A DNA stretch of 64,000 bases from Agelas oroides (Eukaryota > Porifera > Demospongiae > Agelasida > Agelasidae), in NCBI GenBank assembly GCA_949130485.1, contig OX422197.1, positions 1,154,603 to 1,218,602 of the forward strand, given 5' to 3'. Of this stretch, positions 50,801 to 63,860 are shown piece by piece; positions within the stretch are counted from its first letter, which is position 1; the number at the start of each line of letters is the position of its first letter. Under the pieces are notes generated by a model. That model was not told the origin of the DNA. It saw only the letters and a list, made by a program, of their open reading frames with translations, and did not search any database. The translations under genes were made by a program, and so were the position numbers.

Positions 50801-51880
50801 AGAAAGCTGGGCGGGGCCTAGGAATGAGGCTAGGTAGCCATCTGTGGTCTAAACAACTTTTACAAGCGTACTAGCCATAAATCCCTGGCACTGTGCTATA
50901 ACTATAACATCTATATCAGACAGGTCCCCTGGGGAAGAGCCATCTGTGATTTAAACAACTATTACAGTGCACAAGAGCGCATAAGAACGGGCGGCTAGAG
51001 TAAGAGCGTGTAACTCCAATAGAAGCCTGTAGTCCGGGCAAAATTATTGAACCGTACTAAAAATAGAACATCCGGTCACGTGTGCGCTTAGCAACAATGC
51101 ATAAGGGCTTATGTCAACGTAGCGTGCGCAGTGCGTGTTACTATTTTTAGTACTGGCGGTAAATTCCGCCCGGTTTCGAATTTTACGTAGTTACACGCTC
51201 TTACTCTAGCCGCCTGTTCTTATGCGCTCTTGAGTGCACTAGCTTCTTGTTTTGTTACCTTGGTAACCTCTCTTGAAATATCAAGACATTTCAACGTTTG
51301 TGTCCATCGTTTCAATTTCAACAGAATTTCAATCAGTCGGAGCAGCTTCTCTCTCCCAGCAATGTTGATCGCAAGGCTCTGGAGCGATATGCCATTGAGG
51401 CAGCTACTTTCTCCACCGAAGGGGAACTTGGAGACCTGGAGTTTGAGAGGAATCACAAAGGAGAGAATGACGTTGCTTTGTTTGACTTCACATCACTGTT
51501 TGCTGCGGAGAATGCCTCCAGGATTGTGGAGAGGAAAGGGAAGAGGATTCTGATGTGTCTAGCAGGAGACAGCCTGCTGGAGGTGAGCCCTCTTCCCCTC
51601 CCCCTCTTCTACCCCCACCTCGTCCCCCCACCTCCTTCCCTCCCCCCTCCTCTACCCACACATGCATACACAATGTCACACATGTCCTAAAGTTGTTTTT
51701 TTTTGCTAAAATTTCAGTTCTGTTCAGATAGCATTAATGCATAGCATCTAGGCCTGCCTTCTTATTGATTTTTCATACATAACCATGCCTGCACACGCAT
51801 GTGTATGCACACACACACACACACACACTCGCACTCACACACGCACATGCACACACACACACATGCACACACACACACAT

Positions 51881-51919
<39 letters not shown>

Positions 51920-54900
51920 ATAGTTACATTCCCTAGATGGAGCAGCATGAGCCCGAAGGGCGAATGCTGTTCTGTCTGGGGAATGTAACTTATTTGTTAG
52001 ATGTTACCCCTAGCAACCCACTGCCACACCCATAATCACCTCCACCCATTCTACTTTGTGTTGTTCAAGTACAAAGTTTTGGTTGCTAAGCAACATCTAA
52101 CAAACACACACACACACACACACAAAGGGGCTACTTGATCAGTTTGGCATGACTCTTTCTAGTATCAATGTTTCACTTCACTTATGAAACCATGGACGCC
52201 ACTCAAACCTGATTGTTACTCTCTTATTCACAGCCCTTCTGGCCATTGGGAACTGGCTGTGCGAGGGGCTTCCTCAGTGCATTTGATGCAGCCTGGATGA
52301 TGAAACGATTTGCAGGTGGGGCAGACCCCATAGACCTCCTGGAGGAGCGAGAAGCAATCTCGTACCTCCTTCCCCAGACCACCGTTGATAACCTCAACAA
52401 GAACTATGGAGCGTACACAATTGATCCAAAGACCCGCTACACCGCACTGAACGATGTCTCACCACTGGGTGATGTGACCCATCTGTACGACACAGATGAC
52501 CAAACAGCCATTAGAAGCCGAGCGTCTACTCGTGACAAGAAGGCTGCACAAGGTACTAAGCTTTCAGAACTCCTGGGAAAAATCGTTGTGTGCAGTGATG
52601 TCATGTAGTGTCAGCTAGATCAAGGTAGACACATGAAGGGGAAGGGGTGGCTGGCCATGTAATGTCAGCTAGATCGAGGTAGACGCATGAAGTTGTAAGT
52701 GCATGTAAGCTTGATCACCTACCATTGCCTTACCTTAATCGGCTACTCGCTCAGGCTGTCCCAGGACAATGCAGCATCTCCCTAGTACATACCAAGTTGT
52801 AAGTGCATGTAAGCTTGTTCCCAGGCCTCCAGCAGCTGCTTTGTCTGTTGAGTCTAGTGTGTGTGTGAAATCATGTCCGTACAGAAGTTTTTGCCCAGTT
52901 GGGCACCACAAGTGAAGCACGAGCCAGCAGCTACAGCAACAAAAGACCACAGTATCAAAAGTACAAATTTCATCCTTTTGATGTGGTGAGAATAATGACC
53001 TTCTTCTATTGACCTTTGTGATGCTCTATTCATGTAGCTGCCAGGCAACCAGACAACAAGGCCACAACTCAATCAAGTGGGCTCAAGCGTTCATGGTCAA
53101 CTGAGCACTTACCTCCAAGAGCGTCTCCCAGGTCATCAGATAGTCCCAGAACTCGGAAGAAGAAAGAGGGTCAAGCTGTGAAAGCCTCTCCCTCAGCCTC
53201 ACCTAGGGCTTCTCCGCAGCTGCGAAAAGGTGGTAAGTTCTCTCCAAGTACAAAGGTCAAGCGGGCTGAAGTGAGTGCTTCTCCAAAAAGGGCTTCCTCA
53301 TCCAAGCCAGGCCGAAAGGAAGACAGAAAGACATCAGACAAGAAAGAACTTACATCCTCCCAGCAATCCAAAACTGAGCCCAAAAGCAAAGAAGCAGAAG
53401 CTGAACAACGGCTGAAAGTCGCGGATATTATTCAGCAGCTGGAGCCACCTTCATCCGGCGCTACGGCAGCTTCCCCCAAGTCCACAGGAAAGGGTAAAAG
53501 TGGTAAGGAAAGTGTGAAACAGAAACCAGCCGGTAAGGGGGACAAAAAGAAAGGTGAGGAAAAGGTGAAAGTGAAACCAGATAAGGTCAGCAAGAAGGAG
53601 AAGCAGAAGGAGAAGAAGGAGAAGGAGAAGGAAGCAAAGGGAAGAGATTCTCCAGCAACAAAGAAACATCGTTTTTTTCCTTTCCTGTTTAAGAAGAAAA
53701 GTTATGATGTTGCTGGAGCCGAGGCTGCTGGGTCACCGAAGCACAAGAAGAAATCCAAGAAGGAAGACAAGCACAAAACTCAACCTCTACAAGAAGAGGA
53801 AGCAAAGCCACCGACAATTCAGAGTATAAAGGAGCAGTTGAAGCAGCGAGGGGTGGCCACAGATTGCCCGGACGCAGGACCTGATGTACCTCCAACCGTG
53901 GAACCAGAGGAGAAGCAGGACGAGGAGGAAGGGATGTCTGAGGTTTCGCTTCCCTCTCCAGATGTGCCGTCACCTCAGAAACCACTTGAACAAAGTCTAC
54001 AGGAAGGGGAAGAATTGGTGGATGGTGAGGCTGAGCCACAGATGATAGTAGGAAGCATCAGGGAGGAGTTGCCAGCATTGCCACGAGTTGAGAAGGAGGA
54101 GGAGGGGGAGGAGGGGGAGGAGGGGGAGGAAAAACCGAGAGCTACTGTGGAGGAGACCGTCAGGCGACTGCAACCCTTGGTTGAAGCTTCCAGTGTATGT
54201 TCATATTAGTGTACTTTGACCTTTGCTCTCTCAAAAACGAATGTTTTGATTTGAATCAATTTTTACTAATGTTTCTTATGCGTATTTCGTATAGACAATA
54301 CATTGTGTACGTAGCAGCAAAACTGTTTAGTACAGGTGAACGTACCGATTACCTCAAATTTTGTATGTATCCTGCAGGAATTGTCTTGGAAGTGCTCAAA
54401 AGACAAGAGGTGTGATGTCATTACCTGTTGCTATGTAATGCTAGTACATGTGTGTAACGTAATTACTAGTATTGGTATGCGAACTATTACTAAGATTACA
54501 TTGTTTACTTGTTCGTAGGTCAAAGGAGGCCGATTTGGCAGAAATTTATAGAAGAGAAACCAAGGTAGGTGGAGATGGACAATAGTATAGTATACTGGGG
54601 AGTGTGCAGTAGTATACTGGGAGTGTGCAGTAGTGCACTGGGAGTGTACAGTAGTATACTGGGACTGGGAGTGTGCAGCAGCGTACTGGGAGTGTGCAGT
54701 AGTATACTGGGAGTGTGCAGTAGTGTACTGGGAGTGTGCAGTAGTGTACTGGGAGTGTGCAGTAGTGCACTGGGAGTGTACAGTAGTATACTGGGACTGG
54801 GAGTGTGCAGCAGCGTACTGGGAGTGTGCAGTAGTATACTGGGAGTGTGCAGTAGTGTACTGGGAGTGTGCAGTAGTGTACTGGGAGTGTGCAGTAGTAT

Positions 54901-56497
54901 ACTGGGACTGGGAGTGTGCAGCAGCGTACTGGGAGTGTGCAGTAGTATACTGGGAGTGTGCAGTAGCGTACTGGGAGTGTGCAGTAGTGCACTGGGAGTG
55001 TACAGTAGTATACTGGGACTGGGAGTGTGCAGCAGCGTACTGGGAGTGTGCAGTAGTATACTGGGAGTGTGCAGTAGTGTACTGGGAGTGTGCAGTAGTG
55101 TACTGGGAGTGTGCAGTAGTGCACTGGGAGTGTACAGTAGTATACTGGGACTGGGAGTGTGCAGTAGCGTACTGGGAGTGTGCAGTAGCGTACTGGGAGT
55201 GTGCAGTAGCGTACTGGGAGTGTGCAGTAGCGTACTGGGAGTGTGCAGTAGCGTACTGGGAGTGTGCAGTAGCGTACTGGGAGTGTGCAGTAGCGTACTG
55301 GGAGTGTGCAGTAGCGTACTGGGAGTGTGCAGTAGCGTACTGGGAGTGTGCAGCAGCGTACTGGGAGTGTGCAGTAGCGTACTGGGAGTGTGCAGTAGCG
55401 TACTGGGAGTGTGCAGTAGTATACTGGGAGTGTGCAGTAGTATACTGGGAGTGTGCAGTAGCGTACTGGGAGTGTGCAGTAGTATACTGGGAGTGTGCAG
55501 TAGCGTACTGGGAGTGAGCAGTAGTATACTGGGAGTGTGCAGCAGCGTACTGGGAGTGTGCAGTAGTATACTGGAGTTAGCCTCGTACCTGTCTGCAGGA
55601 AGAGACGTCTCACCCCCTCTGGTTGGCGAGGGTGATGCAGGGACTGAACAAGTCTCTGGAGAGACTAAAGAAACAGAATGACGACATAATGGTCTCCAAA
55701 ACTGCTCTTGAGATTCTCAACACCATTTTCAGGTATAGTACCCTCTCTTCTCTCCCAGCCACCCCTCTCCCCCAACCATCTCCTCCCAACCCAAAAAGTT
55801 ACAGTTACATATGTGTGCTTACCTCAACAGTTAGCCTCATTCCCAGTCTCTTGTGCTCCATTGGTTGTAGTACATAGTATGGGGCATGGGAGACTGGGAA
55901 TGAGGCTACTCAACAATCAAAATGGACACTGTTTTCATCCCTCAAATTGAGAGAAACAATGCATATGACACTGAGTACCTAGAGTAAGTTCTGCTTTCAG
56001 GACCTTTCCAATGACGAGGGTGGACCAGGAGGGTCTATGATGGGAGCAAGGGTTGGGGAGGACCCCAACCAAAACTTGTTTTTTCTTTGGGAGGAGAGGG
56101 GAAGTAACTATCTTTAAAGAAAAGTGAAACTACCTAGCAACTTGATCAGAAGGGCTGTATCGGTTCAACCTTTCCTCAAATATCTTTCAAAGAGGTTGGA
56201 GATAATTCCCACATTACATCATGTTGTTACTATAGCAACGTGCAGCTGTATCCGGATGATGACATCTATCGTCGTGTGAGAATCTCGAGCAGACGGTTTC
56301 ATGACAAGGTGTGGCAGTACAGTGATGCTCAGCAGTTCCTGGCGAGAGCAGGATGGATGGAGGTGAGTGAGGCTCAACGTCTAGAAGCTATTGAGTATCG
56401 GCAGTCATTTCAGGATTATGTCCTACCAAAGAACTTCATCTTGCCACATGTCCTGTAACTTGATACATACTTTCTTTGCTTCACACACACACACACA

Positions 56498-56565
<68 letters not shown>

Positions 56566-59500
56566 AGATTGACGACTTCATAGTCCTTCCAATTGGCAAG
56601 ACAGTGGACATTCCAAAACATATTCTGGACAAACACTTGGAGTAAGCATAATCCTTTACATCAGCCTCATTCCCAGGCCTCTAGTATTGCATTCCAGAGG
56701 CCTGGGAATGAGGTCACCTTTATGTCACATGCATATGGCCAACCATCATGTATAAGAATTCTGACTCCGCCCACTTGTATTCCTTCATCTCTCTCCCAGC
56801 ATAGTGAACCAGATGTTGTGGTCAATGCGACTGGAGCTACCAGACTCACCAGACGTCCTGAAGAGAATAAAATTGAACAAGATTCGAGATAGGTCCATCT
56901 CACTTGGTCGGAGGGAGTCCTATGCCACAAGGCGCGTGTCTCCTCCTCTTCTTTCCTTTCCACTCTCCTCCCATTCTTGTATCTTTCCCCTCCCTCCCCT
57001 GCCTTCACCTCCCTTCCCTTCCCTCCCTCCCCTCCCTCTACTCCCCTATAGACGTCAGAGTCAATCTCTCCCCTCCCTTCCCTATTCAACCATCTCCCTG
57101 CTCTTTTTCTGGCCCCTTCCTCCCTCCCTCCCCTTCCCTCTTCCCCCTTTCCTCCTATTTTGCTTTCCCTTTCCTTTATCTATTCCTCTTTCATCCCTTT
57201 CCCCTTCCCCCCTCTTTTCACTCTATTGTACCTCCTTCCTCCCCTCATCCTTCACTATCACAATAACAAAAGGTGTCCTCTTCTTCTAGACTTGTTTATG
57301 AGAGTTTGGAACGTGTGGAAAAGGACCAGTTGGCGATGGCAGCAGCCAAGATGAGGAAGCCAACACCCACTGGTAGTCTCGCTCTGGGCTCTCCCCCAGG
57401 CCTGCAACCTCTTATAGAAGGGAAAGAGGAGGGGGAGGAGAAGGAAAAAGGGGGAGAGAGCACCTCAGACCCTTTTGATGTGAGTGAGAAGGGCCCTATA
57501 TACTCTCTTAGTCTTGTTCCCCTGACCCTCAGCGAGACCCCCGACCTTCAGCGAGACCCCCAGTACAGTTGCAGTTGTATGTACCATACTGGGGGTCTGG
57601 GGACCATATGGGGGTCTGGGGACCATACTGGGGGTCTGGGGACCATATGGGGGTCTGGGGACCAGACTGGGGGTCTGGGGACCATACTGGGGACCATGGG
57701 GGTCTGGGGACCATACTGGGGGTCTGGGGACCATACTGGTACCCTCTTACCATCTGAGCCCTGTATTTTGAGCATTAGACAGGCACCGTCTCTCCAAGAA
57801 AGTTTGAGTTATTGGGTACATCAGTGGGTATGCTATGCAACAACATGGGAAGATGCAGTAAACTTGTCTGCCTATTTCTGGTCCATTCCTCACCCTCTCA
57901 CATCATTATAATATAGGCTGCTGGTGTGCGTGAGGACAGAATGGAAGAGCTTCAAACGATAAAGGCTGCATCTGCGGCGAGAAACATCTGGCTGAGAAGA
58001 GACAGGAAGGGTAAGAAGTTGGCAAGATATCTCCAGACATCACACTAGTCTTGTCCCCAGACCCCACCCTTTCGTGAGGAGAAACAGTCTGGTGAACCTC
58101 TCACAGGAAGCATGTGCAGGCTGGGCATGAGACTAGGTCTAATGTACGATGACTGCCACTAGTTTCGTCCCCAGACCCCACCCTCTCACAGGAGGCACAT
58201 GCGGGCTGGGCATGAGACTTGGTCTAATGTACGATGACTGCCACTAGTTTCGTCCCCAGACCCCACCCTCTCACAGGAGGCGCGTGCGGGCTGGGCATGA
58301 GACTAACATCACACCTGCCAGCCTAAGGTTTGCAGTTGATGGGTTTCAGTGTGTGTGGCAAGAATTGTGGCAACAGTAACAACAGAAATGCATAGCAGAG
58401 TAATTACTTATTTTGTTTATGGCTTCAGTTCATTGTCAGTGAAATTTAGCCGTTATGTTTGTGCAAAAGAAAATTGCTGTATCAGCAATCGTACTTCGAC
58501 ATAGGTGCCTGGGCTGTTACTACACGAATCGTACGAATGTGTAGGAACTTGAGCGAAAAGAGGGTGTGAGCGCTCGCTCTGTGGTGGGCGCTCGCCCTGT
58601 GGTGGGCGATCGCTCTGTGGTGGGCGCTTGCCCTGTGGTGGGTACTCACCCTGTGGTGGGCGCTTGCTCTGTAGTGGGCGCTCGGCCTGTGGTGGGCACT
58701 TGCTCTGTGGCGGGCGCTCGCTCTGTGGTGGGCGCTCGGCCTGTGGTGGGCGCTCGCCCTGTGGTGGGCGCTCGCCCTGTGGTGGGCGCTCGCTCTGTGG
58801 TGGGCGCTTGATACGTACACTTTTTTGTTCTTGCAGGCTCTGAAGAGGTCAGGCAGGAGAGGGAATACAAGCTGATCCTGGAGACAGAACTTTATGACCT
58901 TGGCCCCAGACAGGTAGAGCAACATTGTTGGTCATGTTCCGCAGGAAACTTCCGGAGCTTGTTGGTATGGTGATGTTAAGTATTGCAAGTGTTATGACCC
59001 AGAGTTCACGGTTTAGCACGTACAGTGAACACTGTTATTGACCAATCACAAACAATAGAGTCACCTTCAACATTGACTTGAGTTGATCGTCTATAACTTA
59101 TGCAAGAACTTAAGGGCAGAAGGAATGGGGGGAGCTAAATCTTGATAGGGGTTGTATATATACCAAATGGTACTATTTATGGATGGTGCTAATGTTTGTG
59201 CGTGTTGGAGAGTGCATTCCTGATATGTCACATACACCATTCCCCTCAGGTCAATCCCCTGTCCACTCCCTTGTCCAAGCTACCTGAGGAGGAGGAAAAA
59301 GAGCAACATGCCCACGTCCCTTCCCCTTCCTTCTCCCCTTCCTCGTCTCCATCACAACAGCATACGGAACCAGAGGTTACCCCAGGAGAAGGGAAGGAGG
59401 GTTGTGTTGAACCAAACTCTCAGCAAAGTCTCTCCCAGCAAGAGATACTAGAGGCAGCTGTTGTGGCCAGTGAGAGTGCTCGTCAAGTGTGGAAACAGCT

Positions 59501-60276
59501 TGATGGTAAGAGTAGAGAATGGCTACCATGATTGATTGACTTGTTACATCTTTCTCATACCCATCCTCGCCATGGCTCTCACAGGTTCTGTCACCAACGA
59601 TGGTAACTGCATAGGAGTGACAACCCCTCCCAGAAAAGAACCCACTGAAGAGAGGGAGAAAGAACCCACTGAAGAGAGGGAGGCCATAGCTAGCAACACC
59701 AGTATTGGTGGGGAACAGCCTCCACGCACCAACTCTCACTCCTCTAGCCCACACCCAGCCTCACCCCTGCCACTGCCACCAGCAGATGTGCAGGTACGTT
59801 GACACATGATGTACGCATGCACGCATGCACGCACGCACGCACACACGCACGCACGCACGCATGCACGCACGCACGCATGATGTACGCATGCACGCACGCA
59901 CACACGCACGCACGCACGTACGCACGTATGCATGCACGCATGCACACACATGCACACACACACACACGCACACACGCACACACACACACACGCACACGCA
60001 CATGCACACACACGCACACGCACACACACACACACACAAGCAGTCAAACACAAGCACAACACTATATATACAATGAATTCTTATCCCCTCTCCCCGACAC
60101 ACCCCCACACACCCACACACATACTCTCTCTTCCACAAACAATTTCATAGTCAGCCACAGAGTCCTCAATCAAAAGCGGCCGGCTGGAGGATGAGAAGGT
60201 CACAATTGAAGCAGCTGCGCAAGCAAGGCAGAAATGGATGGACGGTAACTTGAACCCACAAGACTCACCAACCTAA
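47835..60276 (+). CDS. MICAL-type FAD monooxygenase fused to a PUB domain
   Basis: Seventeen exons, all phase-compatible: 47835-48333, 49297-49760, 51325-51582, 52234-52552, 53038-54194, 54378-54409, 54519-54564, 55599-55732, 56236-56362, 56568-56641, 56800-56892 (end ambiguous), 57290-57479, 57917-58010, 58837-58913, 59250-59505, 59585-59793 and 60151-60276, about 1384 residues. Residues 1-510 are a full MICAL monooxygenase: dinucleotide fold [75 protein letters not shown]. MICALs oxidise methionines of F-actin. The CH and LIM domains that normally follow are absent. Residues about 515-900 are Lys/Glu/Ser-rich. Residues about 930-1060 form a PUB domain ([34 protein letters not shown]), a fold that binds the p97/VCP tail. 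The C-terminus has three Ala-rich repeats ending in ARxxW. Confidence 0.85.
48334..49296 (+). other. Intron 1 of the MICAL-PUB gene
   Basis: No exon is seen. At 49041-49143 it holds a copy of the repeat that contains ACATTCCCCAGACAG and CTGTCTGGGGAATGTA-type inverted ends, related to that at 51920-52100. Confidence 0.5.
50449..50832. mobile_element. Foldback element, TAGCCT family, 9-bp TSD
   Basis: Ends TAGCCTCATTCTCAGG and CCTAGGAATGAGGCTA. Flanked by the perfect 9-bp repeat GGTAGCCAT (50440-50448, 50833-50841). Inner arms share ATACCAGGC and GAAAGC segments. It lies in MICAL-PUB intron 2. Confidence 0.88.
50972..51232. mobile_element. Foldback element of a second family
   Basis: Inverted ends of about 45 bp begin CAAGAGCGCATAAGAACGGG. 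The short repeat AGTGCA on both sides (50966-50971, 51233-51238) may be a 6-bp target duplication. The right end lies about 90 bp before a MICAL-PUB exon. Confidence 0.78.
51805..51920 (+). repeat. (CA)n microsatellite in MICAL-PUB intron 3
   Basis: CA run with GCAT interruptions. It is followed by a dispersed repeat with GTTGCTAAGCAAC at 52082-52094. Confidence 0.85.
54575..55575 (+). repeat. 21-bp minisatellite, about 45 copies, in a MICAL-PUB intron
   Basis: Unit GGGAGTGTGCAGTAGTATACT with few variants, and a 27-bp variant (ACTGGGACTGGGAGTG) recurring at regular distances. It begins just after the donor at 54565. It is open in all frames on both strands, which is expected for a 21-bp unit without stops. 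Confidence 0.92.
55832..55908. mobile_element. Minimal foldback element, TAGCCT family, 9-bp TSD
   Basis: Only 77 bp long: TAGCCTCATTCCCAGTCTC and its reverse complement around a short loop. Flanks CTCAACAGT (55823-55831) and CTCAACAAT (55909-55917) are a 9-bp duplication with one mismatch. Confidence 0.85.
56481..56564 (+). repeat. (CA)n microsatellite ending at a splice acceptor
   Basis: The CA run merges into the acceptor ACACCAG of the second PUB exon at 56568. Confidence 0.9.
56662..56716. mobile_element. 55-bp foldback element, TAGCCT family
   Basis: CAGCCTCATTCCCAGGCCTCT and its reverse complement form nearly the entire element. Flanks CCTTTACAT (56653-56661) and CCTTTATGT (56717-56725) look like a decayed 9-bp duplication. 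Confidence 0.65.
56940..57285 (+). repeat. Polypyrimidine tract before a MICAL-PUB acceptor
   Basis: C/T-rich sequence of about 340 bp on the sense strand leads into the exon at 57290. Confidence 0.8.
57580..57745 (+). repeat. Approx. 20-bp minisatellite (GGGGTCTGGGGACCATACTG)
   Basis: Eight to nine units in a MICAL-PUB intron. Each unit holds GGTCTGGGGACC, an imperfect palindrome. Confidence 0.88.
58020..58310. repeat. Three tandem TAGTCTC-family fragments
   Basis: AGTCTTGTCCCCAGACCCCA and two AGTTTCGTCCCCAGACCCCA copies, each followed by GGGCATGAGACT, indicate tandem duplication of a small element related to element B. Confidence 0.65.
58567..58812 (+). repeat. 18-bp minisatellite before a MICAL-PUB acceptor
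   Basis: About fourteen units of GCTCGCTCTGTGGTGGGC. The array ends 25 bp before the acceptor of the exon at 58837. Confidence 0.9.
59815..60045 (+). repeat. (ACGC)n and (CA)n microsatellite
   Basis: GCATGCACGCACGCACGC runs followed by CA repeats fill the last MICAL-PUB intron, starting about 20 bp after the donor at 59794. Confidence 0.88.
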
Positions 60277-60530
60277 ACTCGAAATACAATTAATCAAATG
60301 ATTGTACCAGAAATATTATCAATATCTCCAGTTGAAATACCATGTTATTTGGCATAAAGAAATTGTAGATGTGAAAATGAAAATGAAATGCTATTGATGT
60401 TTAACTCCCTCACTGTTGGTAAACATGACGGTTCTTTATAAACTTGAAATCACCAGAAATATTATCTCCAGTTGAAATACCATGTTATTTGGCATAAACA
60501 AATTGTGGATGTGAAAATGAAAATAAAATG

Positions 60531-62899
<2,369 letters not shown>

Positions 62900-62994
62900 C
62901 TATAGTCGGCGCCATTCAGGTACCGAGGAAGATAATACATTGACATGGTTGGGCCAATAAAGTACTTCTAAGTGAGACATTACCAAGATCTAAT

Positions 62995-63407
62995 TAGCCT
63001 TGTTCCCAGGCCGTTCCCGCCTCCAGTTTTTGATTGCTTGCAGAATAAAAACGGAGGGGAAAGGCCTGGGAGAGTCACGTGTGTGACGTCAGGTAGACGT
63101 GAGGGTAGACGTGAGGGGGGCGGTGCCTGACGAAGAATCTCGAGGTCCTTCTCGTAATATATCTTGTCCAAGAACTTGAGACTGTAACATTCGAAAGACA
63201 GCATCAATACAGCTCGTTGTTTGGTAGACTCAAGGCTGATCAACGCAAAGTTTGTGAGTTACAACGATTGGGCACCGCCCCCCTCATGTCTACCCTCACG
63301 TCTACCTGACGTCACGCACGTGACTCTTTCTCCCAGGCCTTCCCTCTCCGTTTTTATACTGCAAGCGATCAAAAACTGGAGGCGGGAACAGCCTGGGAAC
63401 GAGGCTA
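62995..63407. mobile_element. Foldback element, TAGCCT family
   Basis: Ends TAGCCTTGTTCCCAGGCC and AGCCTGGGAACGAGGCTA with arms of about 150 bp that include TGACGTCAGGTAGACGT, as in element A. The centre (about 63125-63260) is not inverted and could be read as protein on the minus strand (ECYSLKFLDKIYYEKDLEIL), possibly a captured fragment. The left flank AGATCTAAT is not repeated on the right, where a tandem array starts. Confidence 0.75.
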
Positions 63408-63860
63408 ACAGTACTCTTCAGTATGATAAGAGCAATTGTCCTGGCAGTTGGGTGAACTTTGCATAACCTCTAGACTTGTCTTTTTTCTCCACAGCTGCAA
63501 GACTGGGAGTGGCCTGGGAACGAGGCTAACAGTACTCTTCAGTATGATAAGAACAATTGTCCTGGCAGTTGGGTGAACTTTGCATAACCTCTAGACTTGT
63601 CTTTTTTCTCCACAGCTGCAAGACTGGGAGTGGCCTGGGAACGAGGCTAACAGTACTCTTCAGTATGATAAGAGCAATTGTCCTGGCAGTTGGGTGAACT
63701 TTGCATAACCTCTAGACTTGTCTTTTTTCTCCACAGCTGCAAGACTGGGAGTGGCCTGGGAACGAGGCTAACAGTACTCTTCAGTATGATAAGAGCAATT
63801 GTGCTGCGCAGTTGGGTGAACTTTGCATAACCTCTAGACTTGTCTTTTTTTCAGATGTGT
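63392..63860. repeat. Approx. 120-bp tandem repeat containing a transposon end
   Basis: About 3.7 units, each with AACAGTACTCTTCAGTATGA, CTTTGCATAACCTCTAGACT, a TTTTTTCTCCACAG stretch and GGCCTGGGAACGAGGCT. The unit therefore includes the right end of the adjacent foldback element and part of the other dispersed repeat. Confidence 0.85.

Noticed and set aside
52885..52989. Open segment [19 protein letters not shown] with acceptor- and donor-like ends between MICAL exons 4 and 5
   Set aside because: It enters in phase 1 but leaves in phase 0, so joining it to the exon at 53038 breaks the frame. Skipping it gives a clean phase-1 join.
54546..55681. 355-370-codon repetitive open frames on both strands
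   Set aside because: They are products of a stop-free 21-bp tandem repeat in an intron.
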